Source: Pseudoalteromonas phenolica (GTDB lineage: Bacteria; Pseudomonadota; Gammaproteobacteria; Enterobacterales; Alteromonadaceae). From it: DNA of 64,000 nucleotides. The stretch lies in contig NZ_PNEC01000036.1 of the NCBI RefSeq assembly GCF_005886345.1, forward strand, positions 17,532 to 81,531, written 5' to 3'. Under the pieces are notes generated by a model that was not told where the DNA came from, did no database searches, and was given only the letters and a program-made list of their open reading frames with translations. The translations under genes and the position numbers were made by a program. Of the stretch, positions 33,993 to 44,922 are shown one piece after another (position 1 is the stretch's first letter; each line of letters opens with the position of its first letter).

Positions 33993-36401
33993 ATGATAGG
34001 GCACTACTTACTGACTGCGGTAAGAGCAGCTAAACGACAGCGTTTTATATATGGTTTGAATGTTTTAAATCTTACGATTGGCTTTACAGCGATATTCTTG
34101 ATTGCCTTGTATATGAATTATGAATTGAGCTATGACAAACAGTGGTCAGGTGGGGCTGAAATATACCGAGTTGAGGTGGAAAATAATCAGCAACAAACGG
34201 TTACTCCGTTCTTTAATGCTCAATTAGCAAGTGAACTTAATAAAATAACGCATGTAGACAATGTTTATAAGCTGGCACCAATGAAAGATTGGTTTTGGTT
34301 TGATGATCAACTCCAAATCGAAGAGCAAAAGTATAAATTAAACAATGTGGTTGCGGCTTCTCAAAATATAGCAGAGATATTTCCAGTTAATGTTATTCAA
34401 GGAGATTTAAGTTCGGCTTTGAGCTCGCCAAATAGCATTGCCTTATCTCAAAAGCAGGCGCTACGTTTGTTTGGTCAGACTGATGTAATAGGGAAAAAAT
34501 TAAACAGAGCAACTTCAACCCTAAGTGTTAAAGCTGTATTTGAAGATCTGTCTGAACAAACGCATTTATATTTCGATGCGATTGTTCCGCTTGATGCGCA
34601 ATATTTAGGGTACGTAAAGTCTTATCATGAAGATGCGTACATATATTTAAAAGTTGATGATGTTCGCTCAGTCACGAGTATTGAGACAGCCATTTCAGCA
34701 TTGATAAACGCACAAAGAGATAAGTCGTTGGCTCGTGTATCCGCTCGGTTGAAAGCACTGACGCGAATTCATCTCGAAGGAACAAGCCAAGGCGAATTAA
34801 AAGCGGGTGGTTCACTGCGTGCAATTTTAATTTGTGTTGCTGTCAGCATACTACTATTCGCAGTGGTAGGAATAAACTTCTTCAATATGGCACTGGCTTC
34901 ACTGAATAAGCGAGGCAGAGAGATTGGTGTACGTAAAGCGATGGGCGTAACACGCATGCAACTGTTGATGCAGTTTGCAGTTGAGTTTGGCTTACTAGTA
35001 AGTATGACAATACTGATAAGCTTAGGTGTATGCGAGCAACTATTACCTTGGTTTAGCGAGTGGGTGGGTCGTTCAATTAATATCAAAGACGGTAGCCTCG
35101 TTCTTATTCCTCTATCAGTTAGCCTGATCTCGCTAGGCGCATTATTTGGTGCCATATCTGGTGTCAGAATATTGCAAAAGCCAACTTCTTTTCTACTGTC
35201 AGGCTCTTTAGAGTCAGGTGCTCATGCTGCGAAAGGAAAGTATTTACTTGTAGGGTTTCAGATAGCCTGCGCTATTTCATTGATTATCGCGGCATTGACT
35301 ATTAATAAACAACTACAGTTTATTAGTGCCTTGTCTTTTGGATATCAAACAGAACAGCGCATTTATATTCCACAAATAGAGCGAACAGCTTTACAAAAAG
35401 ACAGTGCTTTGATTAATCGGTTAAATACGCTGAGTAGCGTTGAAAAAGCAACCTTTGTTGATAATGATTTAACCAAAGAAGTGCCTATTAGAATGTCATT
35501 ATCTTGGATGGATAAGGGCATAAACCAAAGTGATATTCGGTTTTCGGGTGTTGGCTACGATGGCGCTGAAGTTTTAGGGTTAAAGCTGCTTGCAGGGCGA
35601 GATTTTTCTTCGAAATATCAGAGTGATTGGTATCACAGCACAGCGAACAATACGTACCAGGCTAGTGTTCTTGTGACAATGAGCTTGGCGAAAAGAATGG
35701 GTTTTAATAAACCAAGTAGTGCGCTTGGCTTTACGTTCACAAACCAAGATGGAAGTCGGCATCATGTCTTTAAAATTGTAGGTGTTGTTGAAGATGTCAA
35801 AGTTGGCAGTTTAAGAGAGACACCAGAACCGGTACTTTTTGTTTGTGGTTTATCTTGGATGGGTAAACTAGCTATCCAAATTAAGTTAGCTCAATCTGCT
35901 AATGCGGCTTCCGTCGACTCAATAGAGCAGATTATCGCTCAGCATTTTCAAATTGAAGCGATCCCGAGTCAAAGCTTATCTGAGAATTATTTACATACAT
36001 ATCAGCACGACGCTTTTACCGGACAAGTCATTTACTTATTTTCAGCGCTTGCGGTTGTGTTGTGCTGCTTAGGTGTTTTCTCTTTAGCTGCTTATGGTGT
36101 GAGAGCCAGACAAAAAGAGATTTCAGTACGAAAAGTACTAGGTGCAACCCGCTTTCAACTTGTGACTTTAATAACCAATGTGTACTTAAAATTGACGTTA
36201 TCAAGCGCAGTAGTTGCAATTCCGATCACATATTTTGTCGTGACGGATTGGTTAGCAGGGTTCAATGAGCGCATCACACAAACAGGTTGGCTATACACAG
36301 TGGCAGTTTTATCTGTTGCTTTAATTACCTGGGCAACGGTTGCAAGCTTGGCGTTCAAAGCCGCCAGCACCCGTCCTTCGTTAATTCTACGTTATGAATA
36401 A
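33993..36401 (+). CDS. FtsX/MacB-type ABC transporter permease, paralogue 2
   Basis: An 802-residue paralogue with the same order of domains: N-terminal helix (YGLNVLNLTIGFTAIFLIALYM), MacB-like periplasmic domain, FtsX core (REIGVRKAMGVTRMQLLMQF loop), second periplasmic domain and second core (QKEISVRKVLGATRFQLVTLI). It is the most diverged of the four in the first half. Its last ~15 codons are almost identical at base level to those of paralogue 1 (AFKAASTRPSLILRYE). A 76-base gap with an AAAGGAAAA ribosome site precedes it. Confidence 0.92.
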   Translation: MIGHYLLTAVRAAKRQRFIYGLNVLNLTIGFTAIFLIALYMNYELSYDKQWSGGAEIYRVEVENNQQQTVTPFFNAQLASELNKITHVDNVYKLAPMKDWFWFDDQLQIEEQKYKLNNVVAASQNIAEIFPVNVIQGDLSSALSSPNSIALSQKQALRLFGQTDVIGKKLNRATSTLSVKAVFEDLSEQTHLYFDAIVPLDAQYLGYVKSYHEDAYIYLKVDDVRSVTSIETAISALINAQRDKSLARVSARLKALTRIHLEGTSQGELKAGGSLRAILICVAVSILLFAVVGINFFNMALASLNKRGREIGVRKAMGVTRMQLLMQFAVEFGLLVSMTILISLGVCEQLLPWFSEWVGRSINIKDGSLVLIPLSVSLISLGALFGAISGVRILQKPTSFLLSGSLESGAHAAKGKYLLVGFQIACAISLIIAALTINKQLQFISALSFGYQTEQRIYIPQIERTALQKDSALINRLNTLSSVEKATFVDNDLTKEVPIRMSLSWMDKGINQSDIRFSGVGYDGAEVLGLKLLAGRDFSSKYQSDWYHSTANNTYQASVLVTMSLAKRMGFNKPSSALGFTFTNQDGSRHHVFKIVGVVEDVKVGSLRETPEPVLFVCGLSWMGKLAIQIKLAQSANAASVDSIEQIIAQHFQIEAIPSQSLSENYLHTYQHDAFTGQVIYLFSALAVVLCCLGVFSLAAYGVRARQKEISVRKVLGATRFQLVTLITNVYLKLTLSSAVVAIPITYFVVTDWLAGFNERITQTGWLYTVAVLSVALITWATVASLAFKAASTRPSLILRYE

Positions 36402-36490
36402 TTTCAAAAGTGTTGTCTAGCCACAACCATGGTCTATCGGTGTAACTGATAGGCCATTTTTGGGTGAGAGCAAGATCTAATGGGTGAGAT

Positions 36491-38917
36491 ATGTTGATAT
36501 CACATGTAACAACAGCATTTAGAGTATTTAAACAACATAAGTTGTACTCGCTATTGAATGCCTTTGGGTTAAGCATTGGCTTGGCAGCTGCACTTCTGGT
36601 GGCATTATTTGCTGAGTATGAATTGTCGTTTGATGAAATGCAGCCCGATCATCAGCAAGTATATCGTTTGCATGTTGATGTGAATGTACCAGGTCTTGAA
36701 GAGATTCCGCTGACTATGGTGAACATCGCGCAAACTTTAAAAATGCGAAGTGATGTCGCCGATCTTTTTATACTCGCGGATGTGGTCGATAGTGGTTTGT
36801 TATCTGAGCATATAAAAATTGCTGATCAAGCATTTAAGCTAAACAACCTGTACGGTACAGCGAAGAATATTCGTGATTTTGTAAATATCTCTGTGATTTT
36901 AGGCGACCTTGAAGCGGCTCTTTCAGCACCTCAGCAGATTGCTTTGAGTCACAGTGAAGCAGAACGACTATTTGGCAGTGCAGAAGGTGCACTCGGGCAA
37001 ACGATACTGATCGAGGCAAAACGTTTTACCGTTAAAGCCATTTTTGAAGACTTACCTGATAATAGTCACTTTTTGTTTCACGCTTTAGTGCCAATTGATT
37101 TCACAGAATATAGCGACATTTCTAGCTATATTTACCTCAAAACTCTACACAATGCTGATTTAAAAGCGATAGAAAAGCAGTTAGCTGACCGACTCATTGA
37201 AAAATACCAACTTAAAAACAGTCAGCTTGAATACCGTTTAGTGCCTATGCGAGAGGTTTACTTTAAAGCCCATTCACCATTTGAGTTGAAAACAGGTGGT
37301 TCTGCTTTTTTAGTCACTTTGAGTGTGGTGCTGAGTGTTTTATTACTCGCCATTGCCGCAGCCAACTACATAAATATAGCGGTGTCGCAATTGTTGTATC
37401 GCAGCAAAGAGATCGCCATGCGTAAGACTTTGGGGGCGAGCAAGCGTCAGCTCATAGCCCAATTCTTGTTAGAAGCCTTATTGATGGTGATGTGTGCCAC
37501 TTTACTTGCGGTGTGTTGGGTTGAACTGCTTTTGCCAAGTTTTAGTGACTTTGCAAATCGACCACTCGACTTAGTGTGGGGAGCTTCAGAGTTTGCGCTG
37601 ATCATAGCTATAACCGTTTTATTAGCATTCATTTCAGGTGCTTATCCTGCATATTGTGTCGCACTCGCACCGTTAAACTCATTGCTTGCCGGGCAATTAA
37701 AAGCTGGCCAGCTAGTTCGAAAAGGACTATTGGTATTTCAGTCTGCGATGGCAATGGCCTTGATTGTTTGTACTTTGGTGAGTTTGCAGCAGTTGTCGTT
37801 CTTACAAAGCTTGTCGGTAGGCTATGACGCGACTGATCGCATTGTGATCCACGATTTAAGCAGTAAGCAACTCATGGAAAAAGAACATGCAATACTCAAT
37901 GAGATCCGTGCGCTGCCAGGCGTTACTCAAGTTACAACAACCGATACTGACTTAACCGACAGCATTTTAGAAAGCTTTTACTTCCGTTGGCCAAACGGCT
38001 ATGAAGAAAGCGAACTGCCACCCACTATCGGCACTGGTTTTCATGCGGTTGAAACCTTAGGTCTAACACTACTCGCTGGCCGAGACTTTTTACCAGAGTT
38101 TCAGAGCGATTGGCTGCACTATGTAAACGAAACAGTAAGAGAGCAATCAGACGCAGAGCAGGGCGAAGCATCGCCTCAGGCAATGGCTATTTTGGTGACC
38201 GAGCAAATGGCTAAGCGTGCAGGCTATGACAATGTGAGTGAAGTGGTGGGTCTGCAAGTTCAGGGGCTTTATCGCAATATCAATGCAACCATTGTCGGTG
38301 TAGTCAAAGACATCAAAGTGGGCTCGGCGAAAGATGATTGGCTGCCTGTTTCATTTTCAGCGGGATACAGCTCGCAATCAACGGTTAGATTGGTGATAAG
38401 CACAGAGCAAGCAAACCTTCCGCAGTTATTTAATCAGCTACGCCAACTTTTAAAACAGTTTAACTTAACCGCTGATCCGCAATTTAGTCTGATGCAGCAA
38501 GACTTGGCTAAAGTTTATCGCATCGAGCAAGACTTATTTGTGCTTATTCGAAACTTCTCTGTGCTGGCCATGCTTTTAAGTTGTTTAGGTTTATTTGGAC
38601 TCGCAGCATTTGCAGCAAAACGTCAGCAAAAGCAATTAGCAATAAGAAAAGTGCTCGGGGCAACACGCTTCAGTTTAGTGAATCTACTCGCTCGCGAGTT
38701 TTTAACCATAGTGCTTGCAGCAGCGGCAATCGCCTTACCATTTGCTTATTGGCTAATGGATAACTGGCTGCAAGACTTTAATGACCGCATTGAACAAACC
38801 ATTTGGGCGTATGGCTTAGCTGGCCTAGTAGTGGCTGGATTCACTTGGCTCACAGTTGCAGCGTTAGCATTTAAAGCTGCCAGTGCGCGCCCATCAGAAA
38901 TTTTACGTTATGAATAA
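36491..38917 (+). CDS. FtsX/MacB-type ABC transporter permease, paralogue 3
   Basis: An 808-residue paralogue with N-terminal helix (LNAFGLSIGLAAALLVALFAEY), coupling loops SKEIAMRKTLGASKRQLIAQF and QKQLAIRKVLGATRFSLVNLL, and the shared tail AFKAASARPSEILRYE. The second periplasmic domain carries an insertion rich in Glu/Gln (about residues 555-570). It follows paralogue 2 by 89 bases with no obvious terminator, so the operon probably continues. Confidence 0.92.
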   Translation: MLISHVTTAFRVFKQHKLYSLLNAFGLSIGLAAALLVALFAEYELSFDEMQPDHQQVYRLHVDVNVPGLEEIPLTMVNIAQTLKMRSDVADLFILADVVDSGLLSEHIKIADQAFKLNNLYGTAKNIRDFVNISVILGDLEAALSAPQQIALSHSEAERLFGSAEGALGQTILIEAKRFTVKAIFEDLPDNSHFLFHALVPIDFTEYSDISSYIYLKTLHNADLKAIEKQLADRLIEKYQLKNSQLEYRLVPMREVYFKAHSPFELKTGGSAFLVTLSVVLSVLLLAIAAANYINIAVSQLLYRSKEIAMRKTLGASKRQLIAQFLLEALLMVMCATLLAVCWVELLLPSFSDFANRPLDLVWGASEFALIIAITVLLAFISGAYPAYCVALAPLNSLLAGQLKAGQLVRKGLLVFQSAMAMALIVCTLVSLQQLSFLQSLSVGYDATDRIVIHDLSSKQLMEKEHAILNEIRALPGVTQVTTTDTDLTDSILESFYFRWPNGYEESELPPTIGTGFHAVETLGLTLLAGRDFLPEFQSDWLHYVNETVREQSDAEQGEASPQAMAILVTEQMAKRAGYDNVSEVVGLQVQGLYRNINATIVGVVKDIKVGSAKDDWLPVSFSAGYSSQSTVRLVISTEQANLPQLFNQLRQLLKQFNLTADPQFSLMQQDLAKVYRIEQDLFVLIRNFSVLAMLLSCLGLFGLAAFAAKRQQKQLAIRKVLGATRFSLVNLLAREFLTIVLAAAAIALPFAYWLMDNWLQDFNDRIEQTIWAYGLAGLVVAGFTWLTVAALAFKAASARPSEILRYE

Positions 38918-38953
38918 CAACTCAGATATACAGCAGTCAAAAGGGAACCCAGT

Positions 38954-41356
38954 ATGTTAGTGTCATATGTTACGACCGCTTTAAGAAGTTTTGCACAGCA
39001 TAAACAACACGCCTTGTTGAGTCTGGTTGGGCTAAGTCTAGGTATGGCCATGCTAATGTTGATTGGGCTTTTTATTCAGCATGAATTGTCTTTTGAACAA
39101 GGCCTGCCGGATCAGCAAAATCACTATCGACTGGTGATGCATGCCCAAGAGAATGGCAACGAATATATTCTTACCACCCCAAGGGCACATCAGCAGTTGC
39201 TCGATATTCTAGGCGTAGAGTCGGTTTTTTATTTATTGAAAACGCAAATGGTCAGCGACGATAAAGTGGCGATTGGCAATAATGCATTTAAGCTCGCTGC
39301 AAACTATGCTGCGACCTCAAACTTAGCCAAATTAGTCAATATTGATGTACTGGCAGGCGACCTCACTACAACCTTGAACACTCCCGAAAAAATAGCGTTA
39401 TCACGCTCTGAAGCTGCGCGCTTGTTTGGGGCCTTTTATACTCCAGATAAGGTAATAGGCCGTACCTTAAAACTACAAAGGAATAATCGACTGCTTACGG
39501 TCAGTGCGGTGTTTGCCGATCTTCCTGTGAATAGCCATTTTTATTTTCACTCATTAACCAGTATCGAACCCTATATGGGTATTCGCGGTAATGTAATGCA
39601 CACCTATGTTGCGCTATTACCTAATACAAATATGGAGTTGGTTGCGCAGTCGGCAACAAAAATCTTTGCGCAAATTTGGCAATGGCAAAACATTGATTAT
39701 TGGTTGCAACCTATCAAAGATATTCATTTGGGGCCTAACTTTGCCCAAGATATGAAGATAGGTGGAGACGCCACATCTGTGATGATCTGTGCGGTTATGG
39801 CGCTGGTTTTATTGATCATCTCTTGTGTGAATTATATTAACTTCAGTGTTGCGCAGTCCTCTAATCGTGCCAAGGAGATTGGTATACGCAAAACCATGGG
39901 CGCGACGCGTGCTCAACTGATTACCCAGTTTATGAGTGAGTCTATCTTGCTGGCATGGTTCGCTATGTTAGTGGCCTGTGTGTTGGTTGAGTTATTTCTG
40001 CCTAGTTTTATGCAACTGATTGGCCGTCCATTGCCAGCGCTGGACTGGCCGATTTGGTTGGGACAGGTATTCGCGCTGGCAACAGGAATTGGTGTATTGT
40101 CGGGCTTATACCCAAGTATGTACATGGCAGGGTTTAACACTAAAGCCATTCTAAATGGTGAATTAAAGCAAGGTCGACAAGGAGTGTGGATCAGAAAGGC
40201 TTTATTGTTGCTGCAAATGGGTTTGTCGGTGGGTTTACTGATAAGCGCTATGATGTTGAGTAAGCAACTGCATTTTTTACACTCTCTACCTGTGAATTAC
40301 CAAAAGTCGCAGCAACTAGTTATTAATGATATGCCGCAAAAAGCATTATATGGAAAGCAAAGTGCATCACTCTTGGCAAGCATTGAGTCTATTCCAGGTG
40401 TGACAGCCAGTGTGGCCATGGACTTTTCAATCACACAGTCTACCAACGCTGGTCTCTTCGTTAAGCTTCCTCAAACACCAGATACACCGTTGTCGCTTTC
40501 GCTTGCTGGGGTACATGGCAAAGTGGTTGAAACTTTGGGGTTAACCTTATTGGCTGGTCGCGATTTTTCTGACGAGTTTGCATCAGACAGATTCAATCGA
40601 GACACCGAGCAAGGCAGTATTATCGTGCCTGAATCTGTGCTCAATACGTTAGGTTTCAGCAGCCCAGAAGATGCGATAGCTAAACCAATTTCATTTTTTG
40701 CCGGACCATTCTCGAACGCAACAGGCATCATAGTGGGTGTGGTTAAAGACATTAAAGTCGGGCCTGTCAATCATCATGGCGCCCCTGTGGTGTTTGTGAA
40801 TGGTTTGGGTGTAGGCGGCACATATTCGTTACTGGTTAAAGTTGAAAGTCCGAACGATGCTCAGTTAAAGCTCGATTTACAAAACTTTGTGAAAGCGCGT
40901 TTAAACATTGCCCCTGTCGACATCTCCTTGCTCGAAGATGACTACCAAGCGCTTTATCGCGAGCAACAAAAATTATCTGAGGTGGTGGCTATTGGCGGTT
41001 TTATTTCATTGTTCCTAATCTTGATGGGCGTGTTTGGTCTAACTAGCTTTCTTGTTAAGCAGCGTCAAAAAGAAGTGGCTATACGCAAGGTACTGGGGGC
41101 AAGCCGCTTGGGGATCATTAATGGGCTAGCTAAAGAGTTTATGTTGCTGGTGTTATTTGGATGTGTGATCGCTTGGCCTATTTGTTTCTTGATATTGAGT
41201 GATTGGCTAGCGAGCTTTGAGCAAAGTGTTACGCAAAGTATTTGGGTTTATATGGTTGCTTCTTTGCTTATCAGTTTAATCACCTGGTTAACCGTGGCGG
41301 GCCTTACATTTAAAGCTGCGAGTATTCGACCTGCTCAGATCTTAAGGTATGAATAA
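38954..41356 (+). CDS. FtsX/MacB-type ABC transporter permease, paralogue 4
   Basis: An 800-residue paralogue, last of the array. It has N-terminal helix (LLSLVGLSLGMAMLMLIGLFI), coupling loops AKEIGIRKTMGATRAQLITQF and QKEVAIRKVLGASRLGIINGL, and ends in FKAASIRPAQILRYE. It begins 36 bases after paralogue 3. With one adaptor and one ATPase for four permeases, the operon can in principle make several alternative complexes. Confidence 0.92.
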   Translation: MLVSYVTTALRSFAQHKQHALLSLVGLSLGMAMLMLIGLFIQHELSFEQGLPDQQNHYRLVMHAQENGNEYILTTPRAHQQLLDILGVESVFYLLKTQMVSDDKVAIGNNAFKLAANYAATSNLAKLVNIDVLAGDLTTTLNTPEKIALSRSEAARLFGAFYTPDKVIGRTLKLQRNNRLLTVSAVFADLPVNSHFYFHSLTSIEPYMGIRGNVMHTYVALLPNTNMELVAQSATKIFAQIWQWQNIDYWLQPIKDIHLGPNFAQDMKIGGDATSVMICAVMALVLLIISCVNYINFSVAQSSNRAKEIGIRKTMGATRAQLITQFMSESILLAWFAMLVACVLVELFLPSFMQLIGRPLPALDWPIWLGQVFALATGIGVLSGLYPSMYMAGFNTKAILNGELKQGRQGVWIRKALLLLQMGLSVGLLISAMMLSKQLHFLHSLPVNYQKSQQLVINDMPQKALYGKQSASLLASIESIPGVTASVAMDFSITQSTNAGLFVKLPQTPDTPLSLSLAGVHGKVVETLGLTLLAGRDFSDEFASDRFNRDTEQGSIIVPESVLNTLGFSSPEDAIAKPISFFAGPFSNATGIIVGVVKDIKVGPVNHHGAPVVFVNGLGVGGTYSLLVKVESPNDAQLKLDLQNFVKARLNIAPVDISLLEDDYQALYREQQKLSEVVAIGGFISLFLILMGVFGLTSFLVKQRQKEVAIRKVLGASRLGIINGLAKEFMLLVLFGCVIAWPICFLILSDWLASFEQSVTQSIWVYMVASLLISLITWLTVAGLTFKAASIRPAQILRYE

Positions 41357-41442
41357 TATAATTGATTAAAAAGTGAACAAAAGCTGCGTTTGCTTCGTTT
41401 AATAACTACACTCAAATAATACTTGTTGGTCAGAGGTGAGTT

Positions 41443-41739
41443 ATGCAAGCAACCGAATTGAAAATGCAGTTTGAAGAGCAAAACCTAGTTGCCGTTATTT
41501 TAAGTTACGCAGATGCCAATCATTATCTTGCGGGAGGTGTTGATACGAAAGGAAATTATTTCTTACTAGAGAATAAAAAGGGTCGTACTGAGACCTTTAA
41601 CTCAATGCGCGAAGCCGAAATAACCTTAGCCGAACTCGGCGCTGTTAATGCGATTTTCGAAATGGAAACTGCCTATGACGAGATGATAGGTAGCTCTAAA
41701 AATGAGCGTTGCAAAATGATGGTGCATTTAACCCATTAA
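41443..41739 (+). CDS. Small conserved protein, DUF6482-like
   Basis: A 98-residue soluble protein. The pattern of a short beta region (VAVILSYADANHYLAGGVDTKGNYFLLE), a helix (SMREAEITLAELG) and the segment FEMETAYDEMIG resembles the DUF6482 family as I remember it, but I could not compare. It lies 86 bases downstream of the last permease gene with a GAGGTGAG ribosome site, so it may be transcribed with the exporter operon or alone. Function is unknown. Confidence 0.65.
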   Translation: MQATELKMQFEEQNLVAVILSYADANHYLAGGVDTKGNYFLLENKKGRTETFNSMREAEITLAELGAVNAIFEMETAYDEMIGSSKNERCKMMVHLTH

Positions 41740-41989
41740 TTGGGACCCATTAACTGAATTTAATAGTATACATTTTTCTTTGTACCTTTCTTCTACTCGA
41801 TGGCTTGCTGATTTTTATGCCCAAGTAAGCCATTTTCTACTCTGAGCACGTCATTTTATACTTTATATTGAATTTTTTATTACTAGAATAAAAAACGATC
41901 AATTAAAACTTGCTCAATCATAAAGGTTTCGTTTAAACTTTCGTAAAAGTTACGAAACGAAACTTATCAATCGGCAAAGATAATGGATT

Positions 41990-42757
41990 ATGACTAAGCG
42001 TAATACTCAACAACGTCGTCACACTATTCTTGCTCGTGTAAATCAGCACGGTGAAGTTAGTGTCGAAGCACTTGCTTTAGAATTTGAAACTTCAGAAGTT
42101 ACGATCCGAAAGGACTTAACCGCCCTTGAAAAGAGCGGTTTATTGTTGCGTCGTTACGGTGGTGCGATTGCATTACCAAAAGAAATCGTGGCAAAAGGCG
42201 ACGAAAAACGCGATACGCTTCGCAAAATGGCAATCGCCAAAGCCGCTTCAGCTTTGATAAAGGATCATAACCGCATCATTATCGATAGCGGCCGCACGAC
42301 AGCAGCGATGATCCCTGAGCTGTCTAAAAAACGCGGTTTGGTGGTCATGACCAATGCGATGAATATCGCTAATCGTTTGTTATCTTTAGAAAATGAGCCA
42401 ACACTTTTGATGACCGGAGGAACCTGGGATCCTCATTCGGAGTCATTTCAAGGGCAAGTAGCAGAACAAGTTTTACGTTCGTACGACTTTGACCAGTTAT
42501 TTATCGGTGCCGATGGCATTGATGTTGAAAGAGGTACAACCACTTTTAACGAATTAGTGGGCTTGAGCCAAGTGATGGCTGAGTCAGCACGAGAAGTGAT
42601 CGTGCTGGTGGAGTCAGAAAAAATTGGCCGCAAGATCCCAAATTTAGAACTGCCATGGCAGCAAGTGACCACCTTGATCACCGACAACCTCCTTGCAGAT
42701 GACACACGCAAGGCGATCGAGGCAAAAGGCATACAGCTGATCTGTGCAGAGGCTTAA
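41990..42757 (+). CDS. DeoR-family transcriptional regulator
   Basis: A 255-residue repressor-type regulator. The N-terminal winged helix reads RRHTILARVNQHGEVSVEALALEFETSEVTIRKDL, the DeoR pattern. The C-terminal sugar-phosphate sensor domain has IIDSGRTTAAMI and LFIGADGIDVERGTTTFNE. It directly precedes glmS, as in several marine gammaproteobacteria, so control by an amino-sugar phosphate is a reasonable inference. It is 185 bases from glmS, enough for a separate promoter. Confidence 0.92.
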   Translation: MTKRNTQQRRHTILARVNQHGEVSVEALALEFETSEVTIRKDLTALEKSGLLLRRYGGAIALPKEIVAKGDEKRDTLRKMAIAKAASALIKDHNRIIIDSGRTTAAMIPELSKKRGLVVMTNAMNIANRLLSLENEPTLLMTGGTWDPHSESFQGQVAEQVLRSYDFDQLFIGADGIDVERGTTTFNELVGLSQVMAESAREVIVLVESEKIGRKIPNLELPWQQVTTLITDNLLADDTRKAIEAKGIQLICAEA

Positions 42758-42942
42758 TAAATTCAGACGACAACACCTGAATTTATAAATCATTATGACA
42801 ACAGCCTAATTAGTTTGATGACGTGCAAACAATTCAACTACTTAACAGTGGCCGAATTATGTTCATCAACTAAATTTTACCTAAGCTACTTGAAATTGCA
42901 GGTAGGGTAAATGGGCAAACAACATGCAAAAATGGAGCAACT

Positions 42943-44763
42943 ATGTGTGGCATTGTTGGGGCGGTAGCAGAGCGTCCAGTAAATAGAATCCTAATTGAAG
43001 GCCTAAAGCGCCTTGAGTACCGTGGCTATGACTCGGCTGGTGTAGCGCTGAGCTTAAATAGCGAGTTAAATACAGTTAAAGCTGTTGGTAAAGTTGCTAA
43101 CCTAGATTCAGCATTAACTGATGCGGGTGTTAAAGGCACAACAGGTATTGCGCATACACGTTGGGCAACACACGGTGGCGTAACAGAAGCAAACGCGCAT
43201 CCTCACATTTCTCGTAACGAAATTGCGCTAGTACACAACGGCATCATTGAAAACCACTCACAGCTTCGTGATGCACTGAAAGGCGACGGTTACGAGTTCT
43301 TATCTGAAACTGACACAGAAGTCATGGTGCACCTAATTCATCAACTTCGTCAGCAGCATTCAACGCTATTAGAAGCGGTAAAAGCAGCAGTAAAACAGCT
43401 TGAAGGTGCTTACGGTACAGTTGTATTCGACAAAGCAAACGACAATGAAATCATTGTTGCGCGTTCTGGTAGCCCACTGGTAATTGGTTTAGGTCTTGGC
43501 GAAAACTTCATTGCTTCTGATCAACTAGCGCTTCTTCCTGTAACACGTAGCTTTATCTTCTTAGAAGAAGGCGACGTAGCGCGTATTACTCGTGAAACGG
43601 TTGAGATCTTTGATAAAGATGGCAACCCAGTTGAGCGTGAAGTGGTTGAATCAAACATCACGCAAGACGCATCTGGCAAAGGTGAATACCGCCACTACAT
43701 GCTAAAAGAAATTTACGAGCAGCCAATGGCAGTTCGTAATACGCTTGAAGGCCGTTTAGAAAATGACCGAGTTGCAATCGATGCATTCGGCGATAGCGCA
43801 CAGCAAATCTTCAAAGATGTTAAACATGTTCAGATCATCGCATGTGGTACGTCTTACCACTCCGGTATGGTTGCCCGCTACTGGCTAGAACAGTTTGCTG
43901 GTGTTAGCTGTAACGTTGAGATTGCCTCTGAGTTCCGTTATCGCGAGTCTTTCGTTCACGAAAACAGCCTACTTGTGACGATTTCACAATCAGGTGAAAC
44001 GGCTGATACATTAGCAGCACTTCGTCTTGCTAAAGAGCAAGGTTACATGGCTTCAATGACTATTTGTAACGTGCCGGGTTCTTCATTAGTGCGTGAATCT
44101 GACTTAGCATTCATGACTAAAGCGGGCGCTGAAATTGGCGTTGCTTCAACCAAAGCTTTTACCACTCAGCTCGTTGGTTTATTAATGCTTACAGCCTCTA
44201 TCGCACAAGAGAAAGGCCGTGATCAGAGCGTGATTGTGAACGCAATTAAGACGCTACCAAGCAAGCTTGAAGAAGCACTTAGCATGGCTGAGGGTATCGA
44301 AGGCTTAGCGGAAGAATTTGCAGACAAGCACCACTCACTATTTTTAGGTCGTGGTTCACAATACCCGATCGCGATGGAAGGTGCGTTAAAGCTGAAAGAA
44401 ATTTCATACATTCACGCTGAAGCCTATGCAGCAGGTGAACTTAAGCACGGCCCTCTGGCGCTTATCGATGCAGACATGCCAATCATTGTTGTTGCACCAA
44501 ACAACGAACTACTTGAAAAGCTTAAGTCGAACGTTGAAGAAGTGCGTGCACGTGGCGGTATCATCTACGTATTCGCAGACAAAGACACCGCGTTTGAGTC
44601 TGACGACACAATGCGTGTAATGAACGTAAACCATGTAGAAGACGTGATTGCACCAGTGGTATATACAATTCCACTACAGTTACTTTCTTACTACGTAGCG
44701 GTTATCAAGGGTACTGACGTTGACCAACCGAGAAATTTGGCAAAATCAGTAACTGTCGAATAG
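42943..44763 (+). CDS. glmS: Glutamine--fructose-6-phosphate aminotransferase (isomerizing)
   Basis: Makes glucosamine-6-phosphate from fructose-6-phosphate and glutamine, the first committed step to UDP-GlcNAc, peptidoglycan and LPS. It has 606 residues, close to the E. coli length. Cys2 is the glutaminase nucleophile (MCGIVGAV), with HTRWATHG and HNGIIENH in the same domain. Two SIS isomerase domains follow ([35 protein letters not shown]), and it ends NLAKSVTVE. It follows the DeoR gene and ends before a strong terminator. Confidence 0.97.
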   Translation: MCGIVGAVAERPVNRILIEGLKRLEYRGYDSAGVALSLNSELNTVKAVGKVANLDSALTDAGVKGTTGIAHTRWATHGGVTEANAHPHISRNEIALVHNGIIENHSQLRDALKGDGYEFLSETDTEVMVHLIHQLRQQHSTLLEAVKAAVKQLEGAYGTVVFDKANDNEIIVARSGSPLVIGLGLGENFIASDQLALLPVTRSFIFLEEGDVARITRETVEIFDKDGNPVEREVVESNITQDASGKGEYRHYMLKEIYEQPMAVRNTLEGRLENDRVAIDAFGDSAQQIFKDVKHVQIIACGTSYHSGMVARYWLEQFAGVSCNVEIASEFRYRESFVHENSLLVTISQSGETADTLAALRLAKEQGYMASMTICNVPGSSLVRESDLAFMTKAGAEIGVASTKAFTTQLVGLLMLTASIAQEKGRDQSVIVNAIKTLPSKLEEALSMAEGIEGLAEEFADKHHSLFLGRGSQYPIAMEGALKLKEISYIHAEAYAAGELKHGPLALIDADMPIIVVAPNNELLEKLKSNVEEVRARGGIIYVFADKDTAFESDDTMRVMNVNHVEDVIAPVVYTIPLQLLSYYVAVIKGTDVDQPRNLAKSVTVE

Positions 44764-44835
44764 TCAATGGTTTAAATTTTTTGTGGGTAAACAATAAAGA
44801 AGTACTTACTCAAAAATATAATCAGGTCTAATTTT

Positions 44836-44872
44836 AAAAGCTTACTCCTTTATTGAGTAAGCTTTTTATTTT
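44836..44872 (+). terminator. Rho-independent terminator of glmS
   Basis: AAAAGCTTACTC pairs with GAGTAAGCTTTT across a short loop and is followed by a T-rich run. It lies 73 bases after the glmS stop. Confidence 0.85.
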
Positions 44873-44922
44873 TAAGCAGTCAAAAAATAGGCCTCTTTAA
44901 GAATTTATGACCTTTAAATAAG

